6,581 nt of DNA, taken from assembly GCA_903953145.1 (NCBI GenBank), contig CAJBIL010000152.1, positions 1-6,581 on the forward strand, read 5' to 3'. This document shows positions 6,161 to 6,581 of the stretch, one piece after another. The DNA is from an uncultured beta proteobacterium. Lineage in GTDB: Bacteria; Pseudomonadota; Gammaproteobacteria; Burkholderiales; Rhodocyclaceae. A program made the translations under genes and the position numbers. Below the pieces are notes generated by a model. The model saw only the letters and a program-made list of their open reading frames with translations. It had not been told where the DNA came from and searched no databases. Positions within the stretch are counted from its first letter, which is position 1. Each line of letters begins with the position of its first letter.

Positions 6161-6581
6161 TTACGTCGCAAGATCAGCCGTGGATGCCGCCTGGCGGGTG
6201 CTCAACGATTGCGTCATCTGTTTTGCCAGCGCATTGCCGCTCAGCCAGGCGCCTTCGACCTTGCCGCCGTTCAGCCAGTCGCCGCACAGCCCCAGCCCCT
6301 GCTGTTCCTGCCAGGCATAGGCGATGTCGAGTGCGGGATCGGTATCGGCATAAAGCCAGCGGTGCGCCGTGGTTGCCTGTGGTGCCGGGCCACCCAGATG
6401 CTTGAAGGCTTGCAGCAAGGTGGCTGTTACGTTGTCGGGTTCGTCATTCAGATGCGCCTCGCTCCAGTCTGCGGTGGCTTGCAGGATCCAGGTTTCCGGA
6501 CCATCTTCAGCGTTATTGCGACCTGGCTTGCTGTTGTCACGGGCGATCCAGCGCAATGGCCCGTGATTGACGAATGCCGCA
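6161..6581 (-). CDS. NAD/FAD-dependent oxidoreductase, COG3380/renalase-like, C-terminal part (truncated by window edge)
   Basis: The last 140 residues of a flavin amine-oxidase-fold protein are visible, and the reading frame runs off the right edge of the window. The visible part opens with AAFVNHGPLRWIARDNSKPGR, typical of the small COG3380 'predicted NAD/FAD-dependent oxidoreductase' family related to renalase. It then has ETWILQATADWSEAHL and a C-terminal FAD-contact segment GLGLCGDWLNGGKVEGAWLS. The N-terminal GxGxxG dinucleotide site lies outside the window. Its substrate is unknown in most bacteria. The stop (TAA, 6161-6163) is 50 bases before the photolyase start with no terminator between them, so the two are probably one transcript, with this gene first. 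The fold call is firm, and the exact reaction is not. Confidence 0.88.
   Translation of the reverse strand, partial: AAFVNHGPLRWIARDNSKPGRNNAEDGPETWILQATADWSEAHLNDEPDNVTATLLQAFKHLGGPAPQATTAHRWLYADTDPALDIAYAWQEQQGLGLCGDWLNGGKVEGAWLSGNALAKQMTQSLSTRQAASTADLAT

Overview
The window looks like an ordinary chromosomal stretch of a proteobacterium, probably beta or gamma. The evidence is a PedF-type periplasmic cytochrome c, an MltD-type lytic transglycosylase, an FeS-type bacterial photolyase and moderately GC-rich proteobacterial coding. No insertion sequence, prophage gene, tRNA, rRNA or CRISPR array was seen. Nothing here amounts to a clear new multi-gene system. The least explained parts are a small cysteine-rich protein of unknown function and the divergent response-regulator gene beside it.

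Layout from left to right. Positions 1-306 (+) hold the 3' end of an oligopeptide/dipeptide ABC transporter ATPase gene. It converges with a complete mltD-like gene (329-2029, -) across a 22-base gap. Between mltD and the next gene is a promoter-like region with a TATAAT box (minus strand) and a long interrupted hairpin (2199-2256). This hairpin follows the stop codon of a pedF-like cytochrome c-550 gene (2266-2763, -), which has its own candidate promoter and a good ribosome binding site. A strong intrinsic terminator (about 2965-2991) then ends a 125-residue cysteine-rich hypothetical gene (3023-3400, -). That gene is divergent from a REC-REC-LuxR response regulator (3523-4536, +). The 122-base region between them carries a perfect 16-base palindrome.

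The right third is a minus-strand pair. The gene for the C-terminal part of a COG3380-like NAD/FAD-dependent oxidoreductase (6161-6581, cut by the window edge) is followed 50 bases later by an FeS-type cryptochrome/photolyase gene (4566-6110). They are probably co-transcribed. The photolyase converges on the response regulator gene with a 29-base gap.

Functionally the window mixes peptide uptake, cell-wall remodelling, periplasmic electron transfer (PedF normally takes electrons from PQQ alcohol dehydrogenases), signal-dependent transcription control, and light-driven DNA repair with a flavoprotein partner. The genes form mostly single-gene units, and only the photolyase pair looks like an operon.
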